The translations under genes and the position numbers were made by a program. The notes under the pieces are model-generated. The model searched no databases, was not told where the DNA came from, and saw only the letters and a list, made by a program, of their open reading frames with translations. 26,127 nt of DNA from JAGMES01 sp023128035 (GTDB lineage Bacteria > Bacillota > Halanaerobiia > DY22613). The stretch spans positions 1-26,127 of the forward strand of contig DAOVRZ010000087.1 of the NCBI GenBank assembly GCA_030627905.1, read 5' to 3'. Shown piece after piece: positions 15,041-22,679 of the stretch. Position 1 is the first letter of the stretch; each line of letters starts with the position of its first letter.

Positions 15041-15991
15041 ATGAAGGACATCGAAAGGTTAAAACTGATCATCCAAGTTGCTCAGATGTATTATGAATAT
15101 GGGCATACCCAAAGAGTGATTGCAGATAAATTGGGGATTTCTAGACCAACGATTTCACGACTTCTAGCAGAAGGTCGAGAGATGGGAATTGTGCAGATTA
15201 CCATTCGTAACCCCCTTGGTTATTGTTCACGGTTAGAGGAAATTTTCCGCAAAGAATTTGATTTAAAAGAAGTTATCATTGCCCCACAGATTAGTGATAA
15301 TCTTACTCAAATTTTGGTAGAGATGGGTGATAATTATTTGAATCGAATTTTAAAGGATGGTGATACGATTGGTTTATCTTGGGGAAATACACTTCAACAA
15401 CTTGCACATAATCTGCGCCCCAAAAAGATGAATCATATTCGGGTCGTTCAAATGAAAGGTGGAATGGGTGTTTCTGGAGCTAATGTTCATGCAAGTCAAA
15501 TTGTAGAAATGTTTTCTTCTGCATATTGGGGAAGGGCTAATTATCTACCTGTACCTGCAATAGTGGATACTCAGAATGTTAAAAAGGCTTTCATGTCTGA
15601 TAGTAGCTTAAAGCGAACTATGAAGGTAGCAGAAGAGATCAATGTTGCAATTTTTAGTATAGGTGCACTTCATCCTTCAGCAGCTCAGGTTCAAGCTGGA
15701 TATATAACAGTTCAGGATATACAATCTTTACAGAGTAAGGGTGCTGTAGGAGATATATGTTCTCGTTTTTATAATTTAGATGGTCAGATTACTGATCCTA
15801 TCTTAGATCAAAGGACAATTGGAATAGAGCTAGCAGAGTTATGTGAGAAAGAGTATGCCATTGCAATTGCAGGGGGAAAAGAGAAAGCACCAGGAATTTT
15901 AGGAGCTCTTAAGGGCGGTTTTATGAATGTATTGATTACAGACGAAGAAACCGCAGTTCAAGTATTAGAGATGGCGGGAATAAAATCATAA
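15041..15991 (+). CDS. deoR: SorC-family transcriptional regulator, deoxynucleoside regulator DeoR-like
   Basis: This is a 316-residue SorC-family repressor. The N-terminal helix-turn-helix covers about residues 22-43 ('TQRVIADKLGISRPTISRLL'); the rest is a phosphosugar-binding domain of NagB/RpiA-like fold. 'VVQMKGGMG' places Lys139 at the position of the lysine that forms a Schiff base with deoxyribose-5-phosphate in Bacillus subtilis DeoR (Lys141 by my recollection), so the same effector is likely. The gene directly precedes the BMC operon in the same direction (59-base gap with a weak AT hairpin), which fits induction of the compartment by its own substrate. The symbol is by homology to Bacillus deoR, not to the unrelated E. 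coli deoR. Confidence 0.85.
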   Translation: MKDIERLKLIIQVAQMYYEYGHTQRVIADKLGISRPTISRLLAEGREMGIVQITIRNPLGYCSRLEEIFRKEFDLKEVIIAPQISDNLTQILVEMGDNYLNRILKDGDTIGLSWGNTLQQLAHNLRPKKMNHIRVVQMKGGMGVSGANVHASQIVEMFSSAYWGRANYLPVPAIVDTQNVKKAFMSDSSLKRTMKVAEEINVAIFSIGALHPSAAQVQAGYITVQDIQSLQSKGAVGDICSRFYNLDGQITDPILDQRTIGIELAELCEKEYAIAIAGGKEKAPGILGALKGGFMNVLITDEETAVQVLEMAGIKS

Positions 15992-16019
15992 TTAAGAGTT
16001 AACTAATAAATTCTTAATT
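15990..16019 (+). other. AT-rich hairpin between regulator and pduL
   Basis: AATTAAGA (15990-15997) pairs with TCTTAATT (16012-16019) over a 14-base loop, starting in the regulator's stop codon. There is no T-run, so it is not a good terminator. It may adjust mRNA stability or separate expression of the regulator from the compartment genes. Confidence 0.4.
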
Positions 16020-16050
16020 CTTAATTAATATAAAAGGGGGTGGAAACTTA

Positions 16051-16695
16051 TTGAATGAAGAGGAATTGATTCGTATTATAACAGCTGAAGTAGTTGCAGA
16101 ACTTAAGCAAAAAAGAAATGTTTTGACTGTACCTGTTGCGCTTTCAAATCGTCATATTCACTTAAGTCAAGAAGATCTTAATCAGCTTTTTGGTGAGGGC
16201 TATTCTCTAACAAAATTAAAAGACTTATCTCAGCCGGGCCAATTTGCTGCAAAAGAGAAGGTTCACTTGATTGGATCTAAGGGGATTATTGAAGATGTAA
16301 GGATTTTGGGACCAGTTCGAGAGGAAACTCAGATTGAGCTTTCTATAGGTGATGGATATCAATTAGGAATTCATCCACTGATTCGCCAATCTGGAGATCT
16401 TAAAGATACTTCTGGATGTTTTTTGGCAGGGCCAAAAGGTGTAGTAGAACTTTCAAAAGGTGTGATCTGCGCTCAACGTCATATTCACATGTCTTTAGAT
16501 GATGGCATTCGTTTTAATGTGAAGGATAAGGAGATCGTAAAGGTAAAATGTTCTGGAGCCAGGGCTTTAATTTTTGATCAGGTTATGGTGAGAATAAGCC
16601 CGAACTATAGTTTGGAGATGCATTTAGATATAGAAGAAGGTAATGCAGCAGGTCTTAAAAATGGTGATCTGGTTGAAATTTTGAAGGAGGGATAA
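16051..16695 (+). CDS. pduL: Phosphate propanoyl/acetyltransferase PduL (BMC type)
   Basis: It converts acetyl-CoA and phosphate to acetyl-phosphate and free CoA, recycling CoA inside the compartment. The two-lobed PduL fold is marked by 'NRHIHLS' (His35, His37), 'QRHIHMS' (His144, His146) and His191 in 'SLEMHLDI', the five-histidine set that binds the two metals in characterised PduL. The first about 20 residues (MNEEELIRIITAEVVAELKQ) form a short amphipathic helix and linker typical of an encapsulation peptide. Start TTG 16051 follows GGGGGTGG by 7 bases; no ATG is in frame nearby. It is the first gene of the BMC operon. The substrate here is probably acetyl-CoA, from acetaldehyde, rather than propanoyl-CoA. 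Confidence 0.93.
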   Translation: MNEEELIRIITAEVVAELKQKRNVLTVPVALSNRHIHLSQEDLNQLFGEGYSLTKLKDLSQPGQFAAKEKVHLIGSKGIIEDVRILGPVREETQIELSIGDGYQLGIHPLIRQSGDLKDTSGCFLAGPKGVVELSKGVICAQRHIHMSLDDGIRFNVKDKEIVKVKCSGARALIFDQVMVRISPNYSLEMHLDIEEGNAAGLKNGDLVEILKEG

Positions 16696-16698
16696 TAA

Positions 16699-16995
16699 AT
16701 GGAATTTAATGCATTAGGAATGATTGAAACAAAAGGAATGGTAGGAATGATTGAAGCTGGAGATGCAATGGCAAAAGCTGCTAATGTACGAATTGTTAGT
16801 TATGTGAAAGTTGGTGGCGGATATACAACAATATTGGTTCGTGGTGATGTGGCTGCCGTAAAGGCTGCAACTGAAGCAGGTGCTGCAGCAGCTAGTCGTG
16901 TTGGTGAATTGGTTTCTCAACATGTTATTCCACGTCCTCATAGTGATCTCGAAAAGATTTTCCCAATTCAGGTGGAAAAATCAAAAGCTAAGTAA
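16699..16995 (+). CDS. BMC-H hexameric shell protein (PduA/EutM-like)
   Basis: A single BMC domain (98 residues) that forms the flat hexagonal tiles of the shell. It begins 'ALGMIETKGMVGMIEAGDAMAKAA', has the pore loop 'KVGGGYTT' and ends with the standard 'VIPRPHSDLEKIFP'. A short Lys-rich tail (QVEKSKAK) follows. GGAGGGA precedes the ATG, and only three bases separate it from pduL. The Gly-rich pore resembles PduA and would be expected to pass small polar metabolites; that is inference. A second BMC-H gene, diverged, lies at 21330. Confidence 0.95.
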   Translation: MEFNALGMIETKGMVGMIEAGDAMAKAANVRIVSYVKVGGGYTTILVRGDVAAVKAATEAGAAAASRVGELVSQHVIPRPHSDLEKIFPIQVEKSKAK

Positions 16996-17014
16996 GAGTT
17001 AGGGGGAAAATGTT

Positions 17015-17605
17015 TTGGGGTTTGATGAGAGAAAACTGGTTGAAATGATTACCCAGGAAGTATTCAAACAACTAAAAAATTCAGATATTTCACAAGTTAT
17101 CCAAAAGAGTCCCACTCCTTTGGTGATTCTAGATGGTAGACCGATTAAGTCTTCTCAAATAGAGCTTTTAAAAGAAGCTTTAGGTGATCTTAAAGATTAT
17201 CGTATTTATTTGGGAGGGAATGACCAGTTAGAGTTTTCAGGAGACAAAAATTTATCTAACGATTTTTCTGATTATTTGGTTAATGGAAAGTCAGAAAATG
17301 AGTTAGATCAAATTCTTTCGGAAAGTTCGATACTCTGCCTTCCATGGATAACACTTGCAACCCTCTCGCGTATTGTACATTTACAACCTGAGTGCATGGT
17401 GAGTTTGCTTATTACCAAGGCACTTCTTAAAGGAGTACCTGTTCGAGCGCGAAAAGTATTACTAAAGCCTGAAATGAACCTCTATCAATTAAAGGAATTA
17501 TCGCCTATTTCACGGAGAGTACAAGGTCTTATACGTGAAACAAAGTTGATGGGATTTGAGTGGATGGCTAAAGAAAAAATGAAAGAAATTTTTAAATCAA
17601 TTTGA
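17015..17605 (+). CDS. PduM-like microcompartment protein
   Basis: A 196-residue protein with no recognised catalytic motif. It opens with a predicted amphipathic helix (GFDERKLVEMITQEVFKQL) like an encapsulation peptide, followed by a linker. The body, 'LVILDGRPIKSS', a Leu-rich centre ('LCLPWITLATLSRIVHLQPE') and 'SLLITKALLKGVPVRARKVLL', matches in order and spacing both the N-terminal part of the DeoC fusion (22680) and, more distantly, PduM of the Pdu compartment. PduM is needed for proper Pdu BMC formation, but its biochemical role is unknown. Start TTG 17015 follows AGGGGG by 8 bases. The assignment rests on remembered patterns; a flavoprotein-like fold is an alternative. Confidence 0.6.
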   Translation: MGFDERKLVEMITQEVFKQLKNSDISQVIQKSPTPLVILDGRPIKSSQIELLKEALGDLKDYRIYLGGNDQLEFSGDKNLSNDFSDYLVNGKSENELDQILSESSILCLPWITLATLSRIVHLQPECMVSLLITKALLKGVPVRARKVLLKPEMNLYQLKELSPISRRVQGLIRETKLMGFEWMAKEKMKEIFKSI

Positions 17606-17627
17606 GTGAGGGAGAAGAGGTGTAGGA

Positions 17628-17921
17628 ATGGTTCTTGGAAAGGTATTAGGTACTGTAGTCAGTACTTGTAAAGATGAAAAGCTTATAGGCAGAAAATTAC
17701 TGATTGTTCAACCTCTTCAGATGAAAGATTTATCCTATAAAGGAGATCCAGTTGTTGCTGTTGATACAGTTGGAGCAGGAGTATCAGAGGTGGTTTTGAT
17801 GGTGGCTGGTAGTTCAGCTCGTCAGACAAATTTGACTGATAAAACTCCCGTAGATGCGGCGATCATGGCGATTGTTGATACTGTAGAATTAGATGGAGAG
17901 ATTGTCTTCTCTAAAGGTTAG
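17628..17921 (+). CDS. BMC-P pentameric vertex protein (EutN/CcmL family)
   Basis: A 97-residue beta-barrel protein that caps shell vertices as a pentamer. It has the family markers 'GKVLGTVVSTCKDE', 'GRKLLIVQPL', 'VAVDTVGAGVSEVVLMVAGSSAR' and 'PVDAAIMAIVDTVE'. It is the first of three BMC-P genes in the operon (others at 22085 and 22369), and it is closer to the 22369 copy by eye. It is followed after 12 bases by pduP. Confidence 0.94.
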   Translation: MVLGKVLGTVVSTCKDEKLIGRKLLIVQPLQMKDLSYKGDPVVAVDTVGAGVSEVVLMVAGSSARQTNLTDKTPVDAAIMAIVDTVELDGEIVFSKG

Positions 17922-17933
17922 GAGGTGTAAAAG

Positions 17934-19379
17934 GTGGCGATAGAAAAACTTCATATTGACGAAATTGTTAAAAAGGTATTATCTGAGTTATCACAAGAAG
18001 GTCTTACATCAGATCTTTTAGAATCAACTCCATCAAATAAGATAGGGAGTAGAGACCATTGTGGCATACATCAGACTATTGATGATGCTGTAGCATGTGC
18101 AAAACATGCTCAAAAAAGATTTTTGGAAATGAGTTTGGAAGAACGAAAGAAGATAATTAAAGCTATGCGTGTAGCATCTATCGATCATGCTCAGGAATTA
18201 GGTAAGATGGCAGTAGAAGAGACAGGGTTAGGTCGTATTCCACACAAGATTGCTAAGGTAATCTTAGCAGCAGAAAAGACACCTGGAGTGGAAGATATTG
18301 AGACTCGAGCTTTCAGCGGAGATAAAGGTCTGACTTTGGTAGAAAAAGCGCCTTGGGGTGTGGTCGGTTCGATTACTCCTTCTACCAATCCTCCCTCTAC
18401 TATTGTGAATAATTCTATAGGTATGGTAGCTGCTGGAAATGCTGTCGTTTATAATCCTCACCCTAGTGCGAAAGAGGTTTCTAATCGGACTGTGAAAATT
18501 TTAAACGAAGCGATTGTTTCTGCTGGTGGCCCTGAATTTTTGATCAATTCCATTGCTGAACCAACTTTGAAAACTAGCGAAGCATTGATGACTCATGAAG
18601 GAATTGATCTTTTGGTGGTTACAGGAGGAGGTGTTGTGGTTAAAAAGGCCATGACATCTGGTAAGACAACAGTAGCGGCAGGACCTGGAAATCCTCCTGC
18701 GGTAGTAGATGAAACTGCGGATTTGGATCGGGCAGCATGTTCTATCGTTGATGGTGCTAGTTTTGATAACAATGTTCTCTGTGCAGCAGAAAAAGAGATC
18801 ATTGCTGTAGCAAGTATTGCTGATGAGCTTAAGCGAAGAATGAAGGCATATGGTGCATATGAGATTACAGGTAATGAGATTGATCGATTAATGAATGTGG
18901 TTTTTAAAGATATGAGTGATCCTACACATCCGATTTTAAATAAAGAGATGGTAGGGAAAGATGCAAAATATATCTTAGCTCAAATCGATATTCAGGTTTC
19001 TGATGAGATTAGATTGGTGCTCTGTGAAACAGGGCCAGAACATCCCTTTGTCTTAACAGAGATGCTGATGCCAGTCATTCCACTGGTTTCTGTCTCCAAT
19101 GTAGATGAAGCTATTCGTCTTGCAGTGGAAGTAGAACAAAAAAATTATCATACTGCTACAATGCATTCAAAGAACATAGAGAATTTAAGTAAAATGGCTA
19201 GAATGTGTAATTGTAATATTTTTGTAAAAAATGGCCCTTCTTATGCTGGGCTTGGCTATGAAGGAGAAGGTTATACCACTTTGACAATAGCAGGAACTAC
19301 TGGAGATGGTTTAACATCTGCGAGAACCTTTACACGGGAACGTAGGTGTGTCCTCATCGATCATTTTCGGATAATATAG
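17934..19379 (+). CDS. pduP: CoA-acylating aldehyde dehydrogenase (PduP/EutE-like)
   Basis: It oxidises an aldehyde, here probably acetaldehyde from DeoC, to the acyl-CoA with NAD+. Catalytic Cys283 lies in 'FDNNVLCAAEKEI'; the cofactor region 'VVGSITPSTNPPST' and 'AAGPGNPPAVVDETADLD' are typical of PduP/EutE. The 481-residue length fits. The first about 18 residues (AIEKLHIDEIVKKVLSEL) form an amphipathic helix, then a Ser-rich linker, the pattern by which PduP is targeted to compartments. GTG 17934 follows GGAGGTG by 6 bases. The NADH it makes must be reoxidised; no alcohol dehydrogenase is encoded in the operon, and the next gene, PduS-like, may take that role. Confidence 0.93.
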   Translation: MAIEKLHIDEIVKKVLSELSQEGLTSDLLESTPSNKIGSRDHCGIHQTIDDAVACAKHAQKRFLEMSLEERKKIIKAMRVASIDHAQELGKMAVEETGLGRIPHKIAKVILAAEKTPGVEDIETRAFSGDKGLTLVEKAPWGVVGSITPSTNPPSTIVNNSIGMVAAGNAVVYNPHPSAKEVSNRTVKILNEAIVSAGGPEFLINSIAEPTLKTSEALMTHEGIDLLVVTGGGVVVKKAMTSGKTTVAAGPGNPPAVVDETADLDRAACSIVDGASFDNNVLCAAEKEIIAVASIADELKRRMKAYGAYEITGNEIDRLMNVVFKDMSDPTHPILNKEMVGKDAKYILAQIDIQVSDEIRLVLCETGPEHPFVLTEMLMPVIPLVSVSNVDEAIRLAVEVEQKNYHTATMHSKNIENLSKMARMCNCNIFVKNGPSYAGLGYEGEGYTTLTIAGTTGDGLTSARTFTRERRCVLIDHFRII

Positions 19380-19386
19380 GGAGTAG

Positions 19387-20715
19387 GTGAGGGATTTGGA
19401 TTTGAGTTTAAACTTGTTGGAAGCTGTACGAAATGCAGGTGTAGTAGGAGCTGGCGGTGCTGGTTTTCCTACTCATGTAAAATTAAATAGCAAAAATGTT
19501 GAATATGTCATTGCTAATGGTGTTGAATGTGAGCCATTATTAAATGCTGATCGTCTATTAATGACCCATTATGCTGTTGAGATTATCCAGGGATTATTAG
19601 CTGTTAAAGATTTTCTCAAAGCAAAAGAAGGGATCATTGCTATTAAAAAGAAGAATCAAGATGCTATAAAGGCTTTGCAAAAAGCTCTTCAACCAGGGAT
19701 TCGACTTCATCTATTGGATGATATTTATCCTTTAGGAGATGAGCAAGTACTTGTATATGAAGTGACTAAAAGAGTGATCCCGCCAGCAGGTTTGCCATTA
19801 GATGTGGGAGTTGTGGTAAATAATGTTGCTACTCTTTATCAAGTGAGTGAAGCGATCTTAGGTCAGCCTTTTACTCACCGACTAGTTACTGTTACAGGTT
19901 ATGTCAAGCGCCCTTTAACATTAAAATTGCCTATCGGGATTAGTGTTTTTGAGGCGATTCAAATGGCAGGGGGAGCAACTATTTCTGAATATCGAGTGCT
20001 CGATGGTGGGCCAATGATGGGAAAAGTGGTAAATGATCTATCACAACCGGTAACAAAAACTACCAGCGGAATTATTGTTTTACCACTAGATAATCCACTA
20101 ATCTTGGAAAAAGAAACCTCAGTTGAACAAATGATTCGTAGAGCGAAATCGGTTTGCTGTCGGTGTGAGAGTTGTTCTCAGGTTTGTCCACGCGGACTAT
20201 TGGGGCATGATATTAAACCACACAAGATTATGCGAGCCGTGAGTCATAGTTTAAGCGATCCAAATCTTATCAATGCATATCTTTGCTCTGAGTGTGGTCT
20301 CTGTATTTATGGTTGTGATATGGGGCTTTCACCTAGAAAGATAAATCAAGCGATTAAAATAGAACTTAGAAAAGCAGGAGTGAAAAATCAGCCTGATAAA
20401 AGCAAAGTAAATCCTTCGCCGATGCGCGAATATCGAGCGATTCCAGGAAAAAGGTTGCAGGGACGTTTTGGAATTAAAGATTTACCTAAGATTACACCGA
20501 TTGGTGAACGGGTGATGACACCAAAACTCGTCAAAATTCCTCTGCATCAGCATATTGGTGTTCCTGCAAAGCCAATCGTAATGATTGGAGAAGAGGTAAA
20601 GATTGGTCAAATCATTGGCCAGGTTCTGGAAGATCAGTTAGGTGCTAATGTTCATGCATCGATTGATGGGAAAGTGATACATATTGATGAATACATACAT
20701 GTAGAAGGAAGATAA
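19387..20715 (+). CDS. pduS: PduS-like flavin/Fe-S electron-transfer protein (RnfC-like)
   Basis: This is an RnfC/NuoF-like oxidoreductase of 442 residues. The N-terminal glycine motif 'GAGGAGFPTHVK' (about 21-32) fits FMN/NADH binding. Two CxxCxxCxxxC clusters follow, Cys257/260/263/267 (Cys258 is extra) and Cys300/303/306/310, for two 4Fe-4S centres. A lipoyl-like C-terminal domain ('AKPIVMIGEEVKIGQIIGQV') ends it. In Pdu compartments PduS reduces cobalamin; there is no B12-dependent enzyme here, so I infer NADH oxidation with electrons passed on, possibly to the PduT-like shell protein encoded next. The start is uncertain: GTG 19387 is used, but TTG 19396 and 19402 are in frame and may fit GGTGAGGG better. 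Confidence 0.9.
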   Translation: MRDLDLSLNLLEAVRNAGVVGAGGAGFPTHVKLNSKNVEYVIANGVECEPLLNADRLLMTHYAVEIIQGLLAVKDFLKAKEGIIAIKKKNQDAIKALQKALQPGIRLHLLDDIYPLGDEQVLVYEVTKRVIPPAGLPLDVGVVVNNVATLYQVSEAILGQPFTHRLVTVTGYVKRPLTLKLPIGISVFEAIQMAGGATISEYRVLDGGPMMGKVVNDLSQPVTKTTSGIIVLPLDNPLILEKETSVEQMIRRAKSVCCRCESCSQVCPRGLLGHDIKPHKIMRAVSHSLSDPNLINAYLCSECGLCIYGCDMGLSPRKINQAIKIELRKAGVKNQPDKSKVNPSPMREYRAIPGKRLQGRFGIKDLPKITPIGERVMTPKLVKIPLHQHIGVPAKPIVMIGEEVKIGQIIGQVLEDQLGANVHASIDGKVIHIDEYIHVEGR

Positions 20716-20720
20716 ATGAG

Positions 20721-21293
20721 GTGAGAATACTGAAAGTACGGACGCTGAAAAGAGCAATCGGATTGGTTGAATTAAATAGCATAGCTAGAGGTTTTCTCGC
20801 CTGTGATACGATGGTTAAGACGGCTCAGGTTGAGCTGATTGAAACTCTAACCATCTGCCCAGGAAAATATATGATCCTGGTCAGTGGAGATGTGGGTGCT
20901 GTAAAAAGCGCAGTTGAAGCAGGAGTGCTACAGGGTAAAGATGCGGTAGTAGATCAATTGATTATACCTAATGTTCACCCAGATATTTTTCCAGCGATTA
21001 ATGCTGCAACACAGGTAGAAAAGGTTGAAGCTTTGGGTATTTTTGAGACTTTTACTGTTGCATCAGGGATTATTGCTGCCGATACGGCTGTAAAAACAGC
21101 ATCAGTTCAGCTGATTGAACTTAGATTGGCAAAAGGAATTGGTGGTAAGTCATTTTTCAATCTGACAGGGTCAGTAAGTGATGTGCAAGTTGCAATGGAT
21201 GCAGCTAAAAAAGTAATTGAATCGGAAGGTGTTTTTGTTGGAAATGTACTGATTCCACGTCCGGATCCATCTTTGGTTCAAAAAATATGGTAA
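20721..21293 (+). CDS. pduT: BMC-T tandem shell protein, PduT-like with Fe-S cysteine
   Basis: A 190-residue protein with two BMC domains that forms pseudo-hexameric trimers. Domain 1 covers about residues 12-90 and domain 2 about residues 100-190 ('ALGIFETFTVASGIIAADTAVKTA', ending 'LIPRPDPSL'). Cys46 in 'LTICPGKYM' matches the cysteine (Cys38) that holds a 4Fe-4S cluster at the pore of PduT. With PduS adjacent, an electron path through the shell is likely, as proposed for Pdu systems. GTG 20721 is used, with GAAGGAA upstream; GAGGTGA overlapping it would favour a start further in, but only a CTG is there. It is the only BMC-T in the operon. Confidence 0.92.
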   Translation: MRILKVRTLKRAIGLVELNSIARGFLACDTMVKTAQVELIETLTICPGKYMILVSGDVGAVKSAVEAGVLQGKDAVVDQLIIPNVHPDIFPAINAATQVEKVEALGIFETFTVASGIIAADTAVKTASVQLIELRLAKGIGGKSFFNLTGSVSDVQVAMDAAKKVIESEGVFVGNVLIPRPDPSLVQKIW

Positions 21294-21329
21294 TTAAAAA
21301 TATTAAAATTAATAGGGAGGCGTAAATTT

Positions 21330-21599
21330 ATGGCATTACAAGCATTAGGTATGATCGAAACGTTAGGTTTGGTTGGAGCAGTTGAGGCAGCAGATGCAAT
21401 GGTTAAAGCGGCAAATGTTACTTTAGTAAAATACGAGAAGGTCGGTGGAGGTTATGTAACAGTTATGGTTCGCGGTGATGTTGGGGCTGTAAAGGCAGCT
21501 ACAGAAGCTGGAGGAGAAGCCGCTCAGAGAATAGGTGAATTAATTTCTATTCATGTAATTCCACGTCCTCATGATGATGTTGAAAAAATCTTAGGTTAA
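21330..21599 (+). CDS. BMC-H hexameric shell protein (second copy)
   Basis: An 89-residue single-BMC-domain protein: 'ALGMIETLGLVGAVEAADAMVKAA', pore loop 'KVGGGYVT', 'VMVRGDVGAVKAATEAGGEAAQ', ending 'VIPRPHDDVEKILG'. It lacks the tail of the first copy and has a strong ribosome binding site (GGGAGGCG). The short length and canonical sequence suggest a major shell tile. It differs from the 16699 protein mainly in the second helix and the C-terminus, so the two may form distinct or mixed hexamers. Confidence 0.95.
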   Translation: MALQALGMIETLGLVGAVEAADAMVKAANVTLVKYEKVGGGYVTVMVRGDVGAVKAATEAGGEAAQRIGELISIHVIPRPHDDVEKILG

Positions 21600-21614
21600 T
21601 GTGAGGTGTTTAAT

Positions 21615-22064
21615 TTGAAGCCAACCATTGTCATAGCCAGCGACCATGGCGGTTTTGCTTTAAAGGAAAAAATGAAAGTATATCTTAGAGAAGATTTGGG
21701 TTATGAAGTTAGGGATTTTGGCTGTAATAGTGAAGACTCTGTCGATTATCCTGATTTTGCTTATTTGGTGGCCCAGGCTATTGCAGACGGAAGCTATACA
21801 TATGGAATTATTGTAGATGGTGTTGGAATTGGGTCTTGTATGGCTGCTAACAAGATAAAAGGTGTTAGAGCAGCGATGTGTTATGATCATCTTACTGCTT
21901 TTAACAGCAAATCCCATAATGATGCGAATGTTTTAACATTGGGTGGTAAAGTGATTGGTGATCTTTTAGCAAAACAGATAGTTAAGACTTGGATAGAGAC
22001 ACCATTTAGTGGTGGAAGACATAGTCGGAGAGTAAATAAAATAATGAGAATTGAAATGGATTAG
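21615..22064 (+). CDS. rpiB: RpiB-family sugar-phosphate isomerase, catalytic Cys replaced
   Basis: This is a RpiB/LacA/LacB-family protein of about 149 residues. RpiB interconverts ribose-5-P and ribulose-5-P. Family marks are 'ASDHGGFALKE' at the N-terminus, 'DYPDFA', 'GIGSCMAANKIKGVRAA' and 'SHNDANVLTLGG'. The usual active-site Cys (Cys66 in 'LICGTGVG' of the E. coli enzyme) is here Asp68 in 'IIVDGVGIG', and the neighbouring Thr is Val. Cys75, seven residues on, is at a different position. The substrate or mechanism may therefore differ. There is no encapsulation helix. The start is TTG 21615, placed 6 bases after GAGGTG; GTG 21606 is part of that site. RpiB genes are typical of SPU-type BMC loci. 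Confidence 0.85.
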   Translation: MKPTIVIASDHGGFALKEKMKVYLREDLGYEVRDFGCNSEDSVDYPDFAYLVAQAIADGSYTYGIIVDGVGIGSCMAANKIKGVRAAMCYDHLTAFNSKSHNDANVLTLGGKVIGDLLAKQIVKTWIETPFSGGRHSRRVNKIMRIEMD

Positions 22065-22084
22065 TCGTGATAAGGGGGTCTTTG

Positions 22085-22372
22085 ATGTATATCGGGCGTA
22101 TTGTTGGACGAGTAGTGGCAACCCAAAAATACCCTACTTTACAGGGGATGAAGCTTTTAGTGATACAGCCAACCGATTCTAGTGGTAAAGATGATGGTGA
22201 TTCTCATGTTGCAGTTGATACGATTGGTACAGGTGCTGGTGAATGGGTATATCTTGTAAGTAGTAAAGATGCAGGACTTGCTTTTGAAGAAGAACTAGTT
22301 CCTGTAGATGCTGCTATTGTTGGAATCATCGATCAAGCTGATCTATCTGAAGTTGGGGTGAAAATCGGATGA
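22085..22372 (+). CDS. BMC-P pentameric vertex protein (second copy)
   Basis: A 95-residue EutN/CcmL-family protein ('MYIGRIVGRVVATQKYPTLQ', 'MKLLVIQPTD', 'VAVDTIGTGAGEWVYLVSS', 'PVDAAIVGIIDQ'). It is the most divergent of the three vertex proteins by eye, with 'GEWVYLV' and an acidic insert 'SSGKDDGDSH'. The start is ATG 22085 after AAGGGGGT; the frame opens earlier at 22067 without support. It overlaps the next BMC-P gene by four bases (ATGA). Confidence 0.93.
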   Translation: MYIGRIVGRVVATQKYPTLQGMKLLVIQPTDSSGKDDGDSHVAVDTIGTGAGEWVYLVSSKDAGLAFEEELVPVDAAIVGIIDQADLSEVGVKIG

Positions 22373-22662
22373 AAATTGGGATTGTTAAAGGAACCATTAC
22401 ATCTACTCATAAGCAAAAGGTTTATGAGGGCAGAAAACTGATGATTATTCAGCCACTAAATTTAGAAGGAGAGCCTTCTGGAAAAGAAGAGATTGCTGTA
22501 GATACTGTAGGAGCAGGTGTGGGTGAATTGGTTTTGATGTTAAAAGAAGGTGTTTCAGCTCGTTTAGCAATGCAAGTGGAGACCCTAGAACCAGTAAATA
22601 CTGTGATTATTGGAATTATTGATTCTCTCCAGTTAGGTAAAAAGCAGATTTTTAAGAAATGA
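22369..22662 (+). CDS. BMC-P pentameric vertex protein (third copy)
   Basis: A 97-residue EutN/CcmL-family protein with 'GIVKGTITSTHKQ', 'GRKLMIIQPLNLEG', 'IAVDTVGAGVGELVLMLKEGVSAR' and 'PVNTVIIGIIDSLQ'. It is translationally coupled to the preceding BMC-P gene. The similarity to the 17628 copy (GRKL-I-QPL, DTVGAGV, SAR) suggests these two are the nearer pair. Three vertex types allow homo-pentamers with different contacts. Confidence 0.94.
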   Translation: MKIGIVKGTITSTHKQKVYEGRKLMIIQPLNLEGEPSGKEEIAVDTVGAGVGELVLMLKEGVSARLAMQVETLEPVNTVIIGIIDSLQLGKKQIFKK

Positions 22663-22679
22663 GTTAGGTGGTGTGAATC

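Noticed and set aside
16714..16941. Minus-strand frame over the BMC-H gene, and similar minus-strand frames over pduP, rpiB, BMC-P and deoC
   Set aside because: They lie wholly inside well-identified plus-strand genes, have low-complexity or family-less products and no ribosome binding sites.
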